Assembly: GCA_008011715.2 (NCBI GenBank)
Contig: CP136508.1
Span: 2,108,001 to 2,172,000, forward strand
Source: [Empedobacter] haloabium
GTDB taxonomy: Bacteria > Pseudomonadota > Gammaproteobacteria > Burkholderiales > Burkholderiaceae_D
Reading direction: 5' to 3'
Length of the DNA: 64,000 nucleotides
In this document: in pieces, positions 23,230-32,201 of the stretch
Numbering within the stretch: the first letter of the stretch is position 1
Layout of the letters: each line of letters begins with the position of its first letter
The notes under the pieces: model-generated
Database searches by the model: none
What the model saw: the letters and a program-made list of their open reading frames with translations, nothing else
Told to the model about the DNA's origin: nothing
Made by a program: the position numbers and the translations under genes

Positions 23230-23826
23230 ATGAATTCGTTTATTAAGTCCATCAGTGGCGCCGCTATTGCCGCCGCCGCTTGGTTCGGGTTCGCAAGTGC
23301 TGCTCAGGCCGCTGAAGCGACCGTCGTCTCGCCAAACACCGAGATGGTCGTCAATCATCCATACAAATCGCCGAACGGCGTGTACTCGATTATTTTCCAG
23401 AGCGACGGCAACCTCGTCGTTTATAAAGGTTCGAATTACACGTGGCAGAACTCGCTGTGGTCGTCCGGCACGGACGTCAAGAAAGGCAAGCACGCGGTCT
23501 TGCAGGGCGATGGCAATTTCGTGATTTATGACGGCCTGATCGCATCCGGCGGCAAGGCCGTGTGGGATTCGCGCACGGCGGGCAAGGCGCCGTCGGCCAC
23601 CATCAGCGACACCGGCGTGTTTGCCGTCAGCGGTGGCTTCAAGACCAATGCCGACCCGGCCGCGCCGAGCACGAACCCTCCTTGCACGCCGCGCCAGATC
23701 GGCCTGTGCATGTACCGCGGCACGCCGACCCAGTTCAGCACCTGGGTATTCGCCTGCACGAACGCCGAAGCGGTGCGGATCGCCGGTCCGGGCGCCAGCC
23801 TGGGCGCGTGCATTCACTGGAACTGA
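23230..23826 (+). CDS. Secreted bulb-type (mannose-binding) lectin domain protein A
   Basis: 198-aa exported protein: signal peptide with cleavage near AAQA (~30), then a bulb-type (B_lectin) domain (~35-135). The diagnostic QxDxNxVxY sites appear as FQSDGNLVVYKG and LQGDGNFVIYDG, joined by a WxxxLWSSGTDV turn; a third, degenerate strand follows. After a Pro-rich linker (PAAPSTNPPC) there is a C-terminal module with four Cys (CTPRQIGLCM, FACTNAEA, GACIHW) of unknown fold. This layout is shared with protein B at 24621. It likely binds mannose-rich glycans outside the cell; target unknown. ATG 23230 follows AGGGGAATTGC. Confidence 0.85.
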   Translation: MNSFIKSISGAAIAAAAWFGFASAAQAAEATVVSPNTEMVVNHPYKSPNGVYSIIFQSDGNLVVYKGSNYTWQNSLWSSGTDVKKGKHAVLQGDGNFVIYDGLIASGGKAVWDSRTAGKAPSATISDTGVFAVSGGFKTNADPAAPSTNPPCTPRQIGLCMYRGTPTQFSTWVFACTNAEAVRIAGPGASLGACIHWN

Positions 23827-23832
23827 TGCCCT

Positions 23833-24570
23833 ATGACGTCAGCCCGTAAAACGGTAGGGCTGATCGGTGCCGCGGCCGCCTTGGCGGCAGCGGCATGGTT
23901 CGGCAGCGATCCGGCCACGCAGCAGGCAGCTGCCGCCTCGTCGACCCGTGGCGCCGAGGGCGTGGCAGCCGGCGCGCCGGCCCGGGGCGATGCTGGCGAC
24001 CGGCTGTCGTCCCGGCCGGGTTCGTCGCTCGATTCGCCGTTTGCCCGTGGTGGCGCCGGCCGGCCCGATCCGGAACAAATGATCCGGGAGCGGGCCGCAC
24101 TGATGAAGCAACTCGGCTTGGCGACGCCGCCCGAATATGACCGCATGTCGCTGGCCCAGCTGAAGGAGAAGGCCCACGCCAAGGATATTTTCGCGCTGCT
24201 GCAACTGGGCGTGCAGTACCAGTACCAGAATAACGGCCTCGAATTCGATCCGGATTACGACTTCGGCAAGGACCCGCAGCTGGAATCGAAACGCTACCTG
24301 ACCGAGGCCGTCAATGCTGGCCATATTCATGCGTCGACGATCCTGGCGAAGCAATATGCCGAGAGCGGCGATACGGTCGAGGCATATGCGTGGAATACCC
24401 TTGCCGAACGGCTGTGGGATACGTCGAATAAGGAATGGAGCAAGACCGCCTTCGCCGGCCTGACGCCGGAACAGCGCATGCGCGGCGAACAGCGGGCCAA
24501 TGAACTGTTTATCGCGGCGTCGCAGCGATTTTTACCGGCATCACAGGTCGCCAGCGAGACTGACAAATAG
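23833..24570 (+). CDS. Membrane-anchored or exported protein with Sel1-like helical domain, between two lectin genes
   Basis: 245-aa protein, not matched to a named family. One N-terminal hydrophobic segment (~8-24, LIGAAAALAAAAWFG), a low-complexity Ala/Gly/Ser linker (~28-75), then a helical part (~80-240). Residues ~150-210 (SKRYLTEAVNAGHIHASTIL, EAYAWNTLAERLW) resemble Sel1/TPR helical repeats of secreted protein-interaction proteins. It starts six bases after lectin gene A stops and ends 50 bases before lectin gene B, which implies a common operon. A role as a periplasmic partner of the lectins is only inferred. Confidence 0.65.
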   Translation: MTSARKTVGLIGAAAALAAAAWFGSDPATQQAAAASSTRGAEGVAAGAPARGDAGDRLSSRPGSSLDSPFARGGAGRPDPEQMIRERAALMKQLGLATPPEYDRMSLAQLKEKAHAKDIFALLQLGVQYQYQNNGLEFDPDYDFGKDPQLESKRYLTEAVNAGHIHASTILAKQYAESGDTVEAYAWNTLAERLWDTSNKEWSKTAFAGLTPEQRMRGEQRANELFIAASQRFLPASQVASETDK

Positions 24571-24620
24571 CCAGCCCATTTTATTTTTGTTATAGAGTTC
24601 TCGCATTAGAAAGGTATATT

Positions 24621-25259
24621 ATGCGTTTCAATCTGCATCGCCTGGCAGCGTTCGCGCTCGCCAGTGGCGCAATGCTGGCCTCTGTGTCGGCATCGGCTCA
24701 GCTGGTCAACCAGCCGCCAGTTGCGCCATTCAAGGTCGTTCTGACGGCTCCACAAGAGATGGTGGTGAACCAGCCATATGTGTCGGCGAACGGTGTGTAC
24801 ACGCTGATCTTCCAGAGCGATGGCAATATGGTGATTTACAAGGGACCGCCACCGTACACCTGGCGCACTGCGATCTGGAGTACGGGTTCCGACGTCAAGC
24901 AGGGCCGCAAGGCCGTCATGCAAACGGATGGCAACCTGGTCGTGTACGATGCCAATAACGCGCCAGTATGGGATTCGAGAACGGGTCAAGCCCAGCAAAA
25001 CTACGCGCCGTTCCTGACCCTGAACAACGACGGCTCGATCCAGATTACGTCCAGCAATCCGAAGAGCAACTGGTCGTCGCCACGCGACCCTGCGGCGCCG
25101 AGCACCAACCCGGGCGGCTGCACCACGGCGCGCCAGTACGGCATTTGCGTGTTCCCGAACTCGCCGAGCCGGTTCACCAGCTTCGTGCTGGCCTGCAGCA
25201 TGGCCGAGGCACAGCGGATGGCTGCCGCCTCCGGCGCGGCCTTCGGCGCCTGCCGCTGA
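24621..25259 (+). CDS. Secreted bulb-type (mannose-binding) lectin domain protein B
   Basis: 212-aa exported protein with a signal peptide (cleavage near ASA/QLV, ~27). The lectin domain (~45-145) has QxDxNxVxY sites FQSDGNMVIYKG and MQTDGNLVVYDA, and the WSTGSDVKQGRKA turn that parallels protein A. The Pro-rich linker (PAAPSTNPGGC) and C-terminal four-Cys module (CTTARQYGICVF, LACSMAEA, GACR) also match A, so the two are clear paralogues. Probable extracellular glycan binding. ATG 24621 follows AGAAAGGTATATT. A strong terminator lies downstream. Confidence 0.85.
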   Translation: MRFNLHRLAAFALASGAMLASVSASAQLVNQPPVAPFKVVLTAPQEMVVNQPYVSANGVYTLIFQSDGNMVIYKGPPPYTWRTAIWSTGSDVKQGRKAVMQTDGNLVVYDANNAPVWDSRTGQAQQNYAPFLTLNNDGSIQITSSNPKSNWSSPRDPAAPSTNPGGCTTARQYGICVFPNSPSRFTSFVLACSMAEAQRMAAASGAAFGACR

Positions 25260-25271
25260 GCGACCGACACA

Positions 25272-25302
25272 TCCGAAAGGAGCGCCGCGTGCGCTCCTTT
25301 TT
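25272..25302. terminator. Bidirectional terminator between lectin gene B and argO
   Basis: AAAGGAGCGC / GCGCTCCTTT stem with a CGCGT-type loop and a T-run on the plus strand; the A-rich left flank allows it to work for argO on the minus strand too, though the argO stop is within the T-run. Confidence 0.8.
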
Positions 25303-25920
25303 TCATCCCGGCGCAAGCACCAGGGTGAGCGCCAGCGTCACCATCACCGCGCCAGTCAGCGCTTCGATGACGCGCCACACCTGCGGTCGGCCAAGCACGC
25401 CAGCGAACCGCGCCGCACCAAACCCCAGCCCGGCAAACCACAGCAGCGAGGCCGTCATCGCGCCGGCGGCGAATACGGGCCGTTGCTCCACGGAATAGCG
25501 GCCGCCCACCGAGCCCAGCAGCACGACGGTGTCGAGGTAGACGTGTGGGTTCAGCAACGACAGCGCCAGCACCGTGACCAGCGCGGTGGTCGTGCCTGTC
25601 GTCGTCGTGCCCATGTCGGCCGACAAGCCGCCGGGCCGCCGTACCCGCGCCCAGCTCTTCAATCCATACCACAGCAGGAAGGCGGCGCCGCCCCAGCGCG
25701 CCAGCGCCAGCAGGGCAGGCGACGATTCGATCAGCGCACCGGCGCCCGCCACGCCCAACCCGATCAGCAGCACGTCGATGCCGACACAAGCGGCAACGGT
25801 CAACGCCACATGCTGGCGCCGCACGCCCATGCGCAGCACGTGAGCGTTCTGCGCGCCGATCGCCATGATCAGGCTGGCACCAAGGCCGAGCCCGCTGAGA
25901 TAAACCGCTGTGGTCGTCAT
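25303..25920 (-). CDS. argO: LysE/ArgO family amino acid exporter
   Basis: 205-aa inner-membrane exporter of basic amino acids, probably arginine. Family signs: the first helix with GLGLGASLIMAIGAQNAHVLRMGV, central helix with LLALARWGGAAFLLWYGLKSW, and LSLLNPHVYLDTVVLLGSVGG. About six hydrophobic helices. Start 25920 follows AAGGAG; a longer open frame upstream lacks it. The gene is divergent from an argP-like regulator, the standard pairing in which ArgP activates argO when arginine is high. Confidence 0.9.
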   Translation of the reverse strand: MTTTAVYLSGLGLGASLIMAIGAQNAHVLRMGVRRQHVALTVAACVGIDVLLIGLGVAGAGALIESSPALLALARWGGAAFLLWYGLKSWARVRRPGGLSADMGTTTTGTTTALVTVLALSLLNPHVYLDTVVLLGSVGGRYSVEQRPVFAAGAMTASLLWFAGLGFGAARFAGVLGRPQVWRVIEALTGAVMVTLALTLVLAPG

Positions 25921-26018
25921 CGTTGTTCTCCTTAAAGCAAGGATTGTGATGAGCACCAGCGTCAAAGTGAAGCTGGGTTAAGATATTTCAACTTCCATTA
26001 GTTTTCCTTAACTTAGCA

Positions 26019-26918
26019 ATGACGCTCGACCCACGCCAATGCAGCGCCTTTATTGCCGCAGCCGAGACCGGCAGTTTCGAGCTCGCGGCCGCCCAGCTCA
26101 CTGTCACGCCGTCCGCGATCTCCCAGCGCATCGCCGCCCTGGAGACGGCACTGGGCGCGCCGCTGCTGATCCGCAGCCGGCCGTGCCGTGCTACCGCGGC
26201 GGGGCAGCACCTGCTGCAATACCTGCGACGCAGCCGTTTATTGGAAGCGGAATTTCTAGCCGAGATCGGAGCGGACGATCGGCAACCTGTCCAGGTGGCG
26301 ATCGCCGTCAACAACGATACGCTCGGCACCTGGCTGCTGCCGCCATTGATCCAGATACTGGCCGAGCAGAATATGACGGTCGAAATCCTGCTGGACGACC
26401 AGACCTTTACCTATTCGCTGCTGGAGAAAGGCGAAGCCTTGGCCAGTGTCTCGAGCGAGGCACAACCGATGCGTGGTTGCACGGTGCAGCCATTGGGCGT
26501 GATGCGTTACCGGCTGCTCGCCAGTAAATCGTTTGCACAACGCTGGTTTGCCGACGGATTCAACCGCGAAGCGGCACGGCGAGCGCCCGTCATGTTTTTC
26601 GACCGCAAGGACAAACTGCAGTCCGATTTCATCGAACATCGGCTGGGCCTGTTGCCGGGCGCTTATCCCGTGCATTATGTGCCGTCCAGCGATCCATTCG
26701 TCCGCGCCATCCGCCTGGGAATGGGGTACGGCATGCTGCCGTCGCAGCAATATGGCGATGGCCTGGAAACGGGCGAGCTGGTCGATTTATGTCCGGGGGA
26801 ATATATGGACGTGCCGTTGTACTGGCACGCATGGCGTGTGCAGTCGCCGAAGCTGGAACGGTTGGGACAGCGTATCGTGGACGCCGCCAGAGGAGAACTG
26901 CTGCAGGCCTCGGACTGA
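26019..26918 (+). CDS. argP: LysR-family regulator ArgP (IciA-type)
   Basis: 299-aa LysR-type activator that controls the divergent arginine exporter gene. N-terminal winged HTH (~1-60) contains TGSFELAAAQLTVTPSAISQ and RIAALETALGAPLL; the co-inducer-binding domain (~90-295) contains VAIAVNNDTLGTWLLPPL, a typical ArgP segment, and IRLGMGYGMLPSQQ. The 98-base intergenic region to argO must hold both promoters. Length matches ArgP. Confidence 0.9.
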   Translation: MTLDPRQCSAFIAAAETGSFELAAAQLTVTPSAISQRIAALETALGAPLLIRSRPCRATAAGQHLLQYLRRSRLLEAEFLAEIGADDRQPVQVAIAVNNDTLGTWLLPPLIQILAEQNMTVEILLDDQTFTYSLLEKGEALASVSSEAQPMRGCTVQPLGVMRYRLLASKSFAQRWFADGFNREAARRAPVMFFDRKDKLQSDFIEHRLGLLPGAYPVHYVPSSDPFVRAIRLGMGYGMLPSQQYGDGLETGELVDLCPGEYMDVPLYWHAWRVQSPKLERLGQRIVDAARGELLQASD

Positions 26919-27020
26919 AAGCTGGCGCTATCGCGCCAGGGCCTGGCTTATTTGCTGCCGGGCTCGTGCCCAAATTGGGGCCCTGGCCCCGAGTCGACAC
27001 GGCCCCGGCTTTATGAACAA

Positions 27021-28097
27021 TCAATAGGTGTAGAACATGCGCTGGATATCGCGCGTGTTATTGGTCTTGGTCAGCGCCAGCATCAGCAGGATACGGGCTT
27101 TTTGCGGGCTCAGGGTATCGGACGCGACGAAATCCAGCTCGTCGTCATTCGCTTCGCCGTTGCGTGCCAAAATGCCTTGGCCGACGCGGCTGGAGCGCAC
27201 GATGATCGTGCCCTTTTTACGCGCGGCGATCAATCCTGGCTTGACCCGGGCGGCAATGGAACCGTCGCCAACGCCGGCGTGGATAATGCCTTTCGCACCG
27301 GCGGCGACAAACGCATCCAGCGCCACGGTATTCATATTGGCATAGCCGTACACGATATCGACTTGCGGCAGGGCCGTCAGGTTGGCGATATCGAATTCGC
27401 TGTCAGTCGTATGCTTGCGGGTCGAAGCGCGGTAAAAGAACGGCTTGCCGCCTTGTACGTAACCCAGCAGGCCCAATTCCGGCGTTTTGAAACTGTCCGG
27501 GGTCGAGGTATTCGTTTTCGTGACATCGCGGGCGGCGTGGATCTGGTCGTTCAGCGCCAGCAGGACGCCCTTGCCGACGGCTTCCTGGCTGCCGGCGATC
27601 GACACAGCGTTATACAGGTTGATCGGGCCGTCGGCCGACAGGGCGGTGGACGGACGCATCGCGCCGACCAGCACGACCGGCTTCTTGCTCTTCACGACCA
27701 GGTCGAGGAAATACGCGGTTTCTTCCATCGTGTCGGTGCCGTGCGTGATGACGATGCCATCGACATCGTTCTGCGCCAGCAGCGCATTGACGCGCTTGCC
27801 CAGGGTCAGCCAGTGTTCGTTCGTCATGCTTTCGCTGGCGATCTGGAATACCTGCTCGCCCTTGACGTTGGCGATCTTGGCCAGTTCCGGCACCGCGTTG
27901 ATCAGTTGCTGCACGCCGACGGTCGCGGCCGTGTAGCCGACAGTGGTCGTGCTGGTCGCGCCTGTGCCGGCGATCGTGCCGCCGGTGGCCAGTACCGTCA
28001 CATTCGGCAATTTTGTCGTTTGCGCCTGCGCGGCCGTGATGGCCGTCAGCGCGCAAAACGTTGCTACCAGCCAGCGTGACACTGTTGTGCTCTTCAT
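27021..28097 (-). CDS. ansB: Type II (periplasmic) L-asparaginase
   Basis: Hydrolyses asparagine (often also glutamine) to aspartate and ammonia in the periplasm. The 358-aa precursor has a signal peptide (cleavage near AAQA/QTTK, ~26). The nucleophile Thr41 is in LATGGTIAGTG; the second catalytic set is Thr122-Asp123 in ITHGTDTMEETAYF; the conserved SADGPINLYNAV segment follows. The C-terminal dimer part ends QRMFYTY. Start 28097 follows GAGGAGAGC. No signs of damage. It is monocistronic and convergent with argP. Confidence 0.95.
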   Translation of the reverse strand: MKSTTVSRWLVATFCALTAITAAQAQTTKLPNVTVLATGGTIAGTGATSTTTVGYTAATVGVQQLINAVPELAKIANVKGEQVFQIASESMTNEHWLTLGKRVNALLAQNDVDGIVITHGTDTMEETAYFLDLVVKSKKPVVLVGAMRPSTALSADGPINLYNAVSIAGSQEAVGKGVLLALNDQIHAARDVTKTNTSTPDSFKTPELGLLGYVQGGKPFFYRASTRKHTTDSEFDIANLTALPQVDIVYGYANMNTVALDAFVAAGAKGIIHAGVGDGSIAARVKPGLIAARKKGTIIVRSSRVGQGILARNGEANDDELDFVASDTLSPQKARILLMLALTKTNNTRDIQRMFYTY

Positions 28098-28242
28098 ATG
28101 CTCTCCTCTCAGGACGTTGTAATACGCGCATCTTAATACACAGACAAGGTGCTGTACCAGTGCAACTTGGGGCTTTTACTGATGGAAATACTCAGCAGTT
28201 TCAGGCATATTGGCAGGCTGACGATTAACGATCGTTGCCGAT

Positions 28243-28788
28243 GTGCACGAACTGCCGGATGAAATTTTGGAAACAGATAGCCTGAACATTGCCGTTGTCA
28301 TGCACCGCAAGCCGCTGGCCAGCCGCTGGCAGCCGTACCAATGGCAGCCGCTGGAGGTACTGCTCGAGCCAGGCCTGACGGGCGGTGCGGCCCCCCGTTG
28401 CCTGCGCGACGACCCGGCCGACCTGCGCTGGCTGTTCGGCGGCTTCGAGCTGCGCCTGTACAGCGACGAGGCCGAAGGCTACTTCCTCAACGTGGACACG
28501 GGCGCACCTTGCTGGTTCGTCATGTGGCGTCTTGATGAGATCGACGGTGTCGAGGTCGCGGTGCCGCGCACCGTCACGCTGTCGTACAACGAGGCGGCCC
28601 GGCTGATGGATGGCGGCGAGCAGGTCGACACCGTGCCGGCGCCCGCGCTGATCGCCGAACGCCTGCGCGAATTCGTGCAGGCCTACTATCGTCCGGAACC
28701 GAAACGCAAGCGCCGCAAGCCATCCTTCGAAGGCGGCGCCGGTGTTGCCGAGATGGCCAGGGCGGAGCGGACGGGCCATGGCGGCTGA
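28243..28788 (+). CDS. DUF3305 domain protein, formate dehydrogenase accessory
   Basis: 181-aa cytosolic protein of the DUF3305 family, which is nearly always found in formate dehydrogenase gene clusters; its biochemical role is not known. Visible features: N-terminal SLNIAVVMHRKPLASRWQPY, the Trp-rich core (FGGFELRLYSDEAEGYF, PCWFVMWR) and a Lys/Arg-rich C-terminus (PKRKRRKPS). The GTG at 28243 is taken as start; there is no strong Shine-Dalgarno, and an ATG at 28300 is an alternative. It overlaps the next gene by 11 bases. Confidence 0.8.
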   Translation: MHELPDEILETDSLNIAVVMHRKPLASRWQPYQWQPLEVLLEPGLTGGAAPRCLRDDPADLRWLFGGFELRLYSDEAEGYFLNVDTGAPCWFVMWRLDEIDGVEVAVPRTVTLSYNEAARLMDGGEQVDTVPAPALIAERLREFVQAYYRPEPKRKRRKPSFEGGAGVAEMARAERTGHGG

Positions 28789-29407
28789 GACCTTTTTCGC
28801 GCGCTGGTCGCGCGTGAAAGCCGGCACCAGGGCCGAGGCCAGCGAGCCGGCCGCGCCCGTGCTGGCGGAAGCGACCGGCTTGCCCGTTGCGCCGGCTGCT
28901 GATAGCGCTGTCATCGCCCCAGCCGAGCCGGCGCCGACCATCGAGCAGGTCGCGCAGCTGCGGGCGGACGGCGACTTCCGCCCCTTCGTCGCGCGCGGCG
29001 TGGACGAGGGCGTGCGCCGTGCCGCCATGAAGAAGCTGTTCAGCGACCCGCACTTCAACGTGATGGATGGCCTGGACATCTATATCGACGACTACTCGAA
29101 GCCCGACCCGATGCCGGCCGCGATGCTACTGGCCCTGAACCATGCGAAGGACCTGCTCGACCCGCTCGGCACGCTGGCGCGCGAACACGCGAAGCGCGGC
29201 CTGCTGACTGCCGCCGACCAGGCCGACCACGCCGACATCGTCGACGAGACGCCCGCGCCGGAACAGTGGCCCGTTGCCGAGCCAGAGCTTGAAGAGACCC
29301 CGGCGCCGGAAGCGCCCACCGCCAACGCCGCAGCGGTAGACGACGCGGCGACCATCGACCCAGCCAATCGCCAGGAAGACCATGAACAGCCGAATCAAAG
29401 TATGTAA
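28778..29407 (+). CDS. DUF3306 domain protein, formate dehydrogenase accessory
   Basis: 209-aa protein of the DUF3306 family, partner of DUF3305 in formate dehydrogenase loci. The conserved part starts at the N-terminus (AAETFFARWSRVK) and continues around the LRADGDFRPFVARGVDEGVR and MKKLFSDPHFNVMDGLDIYI segments; the C-terminus is acidic and Ala/Pro-rich. ATG 28778 was chosen because it begins the family motif; a start at 28742 would only add unconserved residues. It overlaps the preceding gene and the following Fe-S gene (26 bases), so translation is likely coupled. Molecular role unknown. Confidence 0.8.
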   Translation: MAAETFFARWSRVKAGTRAEASEPAAPVLAEATGLPVAPAADSAVIAPAEPAPTIEQVAQLRADGDFRPFVARGVDEGVRRAAMKKLFSDPHFNVMDGLDIYIDDYSKPDPMPAAMLLALNHAKDLLDPLGTLAREHAKRGLLTAADQADHADIVDETPAPEQWPVAEPELEETPAPEAPTANAAAVDDAATIDPANRQEDHEQPNQSM

Positions 29408-31478
29408 CTGCAACCGCACGATGGCCGTCGACGGCGCCGCACTGGGCGCCGCCCTCGACGCGGGCGCCTTGCCCGTCGCCACGCAGCTGTGCCGCCGCGA
29501 GGTGGGCGACTACCTGGGCACCCTGGACGGCAGCGAGAAGATCGTCGTGGGCTGCACGCAGGAGCAGCCGCTGTTCACGGAGCTGGCGCAGCAGAAGGGG
29601 ACCGTGGCGCCGCTGCGCTTCGTCAACCTGCGCGAAACGGGCGGCTGGGGCCAGGACGCCGCCCAGGCCATGCCGAAGATGGCCGCGCTTCTCGCCATGG
29701 CGCGCCTGCCGGACCCGGAACCGGTGCCGGAAGTTGAATATCACTCGGAAGGGCGCGTGCTGATCACCGGTCCGGCCGCGCGCGTGCTGCCGTGGGCGCG
29801 CCGCCTGCAAGGCCAGCTGGAAGTGTCGGTGCTCCTCACCGACACGGCGGGTGCGGTGCTGGCCGGTGGCCAGGGCTGGCCCACGTTTGCCGGCGGCGAA
29901 GTGGTCGTCAAGGGCTGGCTGGGCCGGTTCGACGTGACGTGGCGCCAGGCCAATCCGATCGACCTGGACCTATGCACGCGCTGCAACGCCTGCGTCAAGG
30001 CCTGCCCGGAAGGCGCCATCGGCCTCGATTACCAGGTCAACCTGGACGCATGCTCGTCCCACGGCGACTGTGTCAAGGCCTGCGGCGCCGTCGGCGCCAT
30101 CGATTTCGAGCGGAGCGACACGACGCGCGGTGGCCAGTTCGACCTGGTGTTCGATCTGCACGAGCAGCCGCTGCTAACCATGCACCAGCCGCCGCAGGGC
30201 TATTTCGCACCCGGCGCCTCCGAGGCGAAAGCGGCCGAACAGGCGATGCAACTGGCCAGCCTGACGGGCACTTTCGGCAAGCCGAAGTTCTTCCAGTACA
30301 AGGACAGCATCTGCGCGCACGGCCGCAACAAGAAAGTAGGCTGCAACGCCTGCGTCGACGTGTGCTCCGCCGAAGCGGTCAGCCATGACGGCGACAAGAT
30401 CCGCGTCAACCCGAACCTGTGCGTGGGCTGCGGCGCCTGCACCACCGTGTGCCCCACCGGCGCGCTGTCGTATGCCTACCCGCGCGTGGCCGACCAGGGT
30501 GCACGCATCCGTACGCTGCTGGCGACCTTTGCGAAAGCGGGCGGCAAGCGCCCCGCGCTGCTGCTGCATTCGCAGGAGGAGGGCGCAGCCCTGGTCGAAG
30601 CGCTGGGGCGTGCGGCCGGTGCGGGCCAGATGCGCGGCGTGCCGGCCCGCGTGCTGCCGCTGCCTTTGCACCACGTGGCCTCGGTCGGCATCGACGTCTG
30701 GCTGGCCGCCGTCGCGTATGGCGCGGCCAATGTGCTGATCCTCGCCACCGGCGCGGAAGCGCCGCAGTATGCGGCGGCGCTGGCGCAGCAAGTCGAGATC
30801 GCGCGCACCATCCTCGCCAGCCTGGGCTATGGCTCCGGCCACGTGCAGCTGGTACAGGCGGGCGACGCCGCCGCACTGGATGGCGCGCTGCGCCGCATCG
30901 AGGCCGGCCAGGTGCCGGCCGTGCCGGCCACGTTCGCCATCGGCGGCGGCAAGGGCGGCGACAAGCGCACCACCCTGGACTTCGCGCTCGACCACCTGGC
31001 CCGGCACGCGCCGGTGCCGCAGCGCGAGATCGCGCTGCCGGCCGGCAGCCCGTTCGGCGCGGTCAACGTCAACCGCGATGCCTGCACGCTGTGCATGGCC
31101 TGCGTCGGCGCCTGCCCGTCGTCGGCGCTGGCGGACAACCCGAACGCGCCGCAGCTGCGCTTCACGGAGTCGAACTGCGTGCAGTGCGGCCTGTGCGAGA
31201 AGACCTGCCCGGAAGGCGCCATCGACCTGGTGCCGCGCCTGCTGCTGGCGCCCGAGGCGAAGCAGCCGCGCGTGCTGAACGAGGCGCAGCCCTACCACTG
31301 CATCCGCTGCGCCAAGCCGTTCGGCACCTTGCAGATGGTGGAAAACATGGTGGCAAAGCTGTCCAGCCACGGTGCGTTCGCGGCCAACCTGGACCGCCTG
31401 CGCATGTGTTCCGACTGCCGTGTCGTCGACATGATGCAGCCGGCCAAGGAAGTCTCGATCTTCGAGGTGAAGCGATGA
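29382..31478 (+). CDS. Multi-cluster 4Fe-4S ferredoxin-type protein of the formate dehydrogenase operon
   Basis: 698-aa cytosolic protein with many cysteine motifs: pair one CTRCNACVKACP (198-209) with CSSHGDC-VKAC (224-234); pair two CNACVDVC (321-328) and CVGCGACTTVCP (347-358); pair three CTLCMACVGACP (568-579) and CVQCGLCEKTCP (599-610); plus CIRC (640-643) and CSDC (676-679). Thus about six 4Fe-4S clusters. Residues ~388-490 form a cysteine-free alpha/beta segment that loosely recalls MvhD-like hydrogenase subunits. Extra Cys near the N-terminus (CNC at 8-10) may bind another site. Probably an electron-transfer protein for formate oxidation; partner unknown. Confidence 0.8.
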   Translation: MNSRIKVCNCNRTMAVDGAALGAALDAGALPVATQLCRREVGDYLGTLDGSEKIVVGCTQEQPLFTELAQQKGTVAPLRFVNLRETGGWGQDAAQAMPKMAALLAMARLPDPEPVPEVEYHSEGRVLITGPAARVLPWARRLQGQLEVSVLLTDTAGAVLAGGQGWPTFAGGEVVVKGWLGRFDVTWRQANPIDLDLCTRCNACVKACPEGAIGLDYQVNLDACSSHGDCVKACGAVGAIDFERSDTTRGGQFDLVFDLHEQPLLTMHQPPQGYFAPGASEAKAAEQAMQLASLTGTFGKPKFFQYKDSICAHGRNKKVGCNACVDVCSAEAVSHDGDKIRVNPNLCVGCGACTTVCPTGALSYAYPRVADQGARIRTLLATFAKAGGKRPALLLHSQEEGAALVEALGRAAGAGQMRGVPARVLPLPLHHVASVGIDVWLAAVAYGAANVLILATGAEAPQYAAALAQQVEIARTILASLGYGSGHVQLVQAGDAAALDGALRRIEAGQVPAVPATFAIGGGKGGDKRTTLDFALDHLARHAPVPQREIALPAGSPFGAVNVNRDACTLCMACVGACPSSALADNPNAPQLRFTESNCVQCGLCEKTCPEGAIDLVPRLLLAPEAKQPRVLNEAQPYHCIRCAKPFGTLQMVENMVAKLSSHGAFAANLDRLRMCSDCRVVDMMQPAKEVSIFEVKR

Positions 31479-32086
31479 ACGAAACCCGACTCCAGTTCGA
31501 AACGCCGGACAGCGGCGAGGAAGCGGCGCGCGCCGAGTTGTATGGCCTGCTGTCGATGCTGTTCTACCAGGCGCCCGATGCGCCTCTGCTGGCCGCCATC
31601 GCGGCCGCGCCGGCCGAAGGCGAGGGCGAGCTGCCCGCCGCGTGGCGCGCCCTGCAGGCCGCCTGCGCCGCCGCCGACCCGGCCGCCGTGCGCGACGAGT
31701 ACGACAGCCTGTTCGTCGGCACGGGCAAGCCCGAGGTGTTCCTGTACGGCTCGTACTACATGTCCGGCTTCCTGATGGAGAAGCCGCTGGCACTGCTGCG
31801 CGTGGAGCTGGCAAAACTGGGCCTGGAGCGCAGCGACGCCATGCCGGAAACCGAAGACCACATCGCCGCGCTGTGCGACGTGATGCGGGTACTGATCACG
31901 TCGGACGACGTGCTGCATGGCAGCATCGCCACACAGCGGCAGTTCTTCGGCGCTCAGATGCAGCCCTGGGTGCAGCAGCTGTGCGACGCGGTCGCCGCGC
32001 ATGCGCAGGCGCATTTCTATCGTCATGTGGCGGCGCTGGCCGGGGCGTTCTTCGCCGTCGAAATGCAGGCGTTCGACATGAGTTGA
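31475..32086 (+). CDS. TorD-family molybdoenzyme chaperone
   Basis: 203-aa all-helical cytosolic chaperone of the TorD/DmsD/NarJ class, which binds Tat signal peptides of molybdoenzymes and guides cofactor loading before export. Seen: RAELYGLLSMLFYQAPD, EYDSLFVGTGKPEVFLYGSY (compare the YxxLFxG...PYxS motif of the family), and ETEDHIAALCDVM. The likely client is the Tat-exported FdhA encoded next but one. Its ATG overlaps the preceding stop (ATGA). Confidence 0.87.
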   Translation: MNETRLQFETPDSGEEAARAELYGLLSMLFYQAPDAPLLAAIAAAPAEGEGELPAAWRALQAACAAADPAAVRDEYDSLFVGTGKPEVFLYGSYYMSGFLMEKPLALLRVELAKLGLERSDAMPETEDHIAALCDVMRVLITSDDVLHGSIATQRQFFGAQMQPWVQQLCDAVAAHAQAHFYRHVAALAGAFFAVEMQAFDMS

Positions 32087-32201
32087 CGTCAAACCCGGCG
32101 GGTTATCGCACGTGCTCGTGTTGAGGGCGTGAAAATGTGTGAGAATGTCGAGTAGTTCTATTAAGCAATAAGTGTTACTAATACTGTCTGAGGAGACCAG
32201 C

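Noticed and set aside
26965..27000. GGGGCC-rich hairpin between argP and ansB considered as another copy of the dispersed repeat
   Set aside because: It has the arms GGGGCC/GGCCCC but lacks the GTC(A/T)GTCCC core, so it is more likely a weak terminator.
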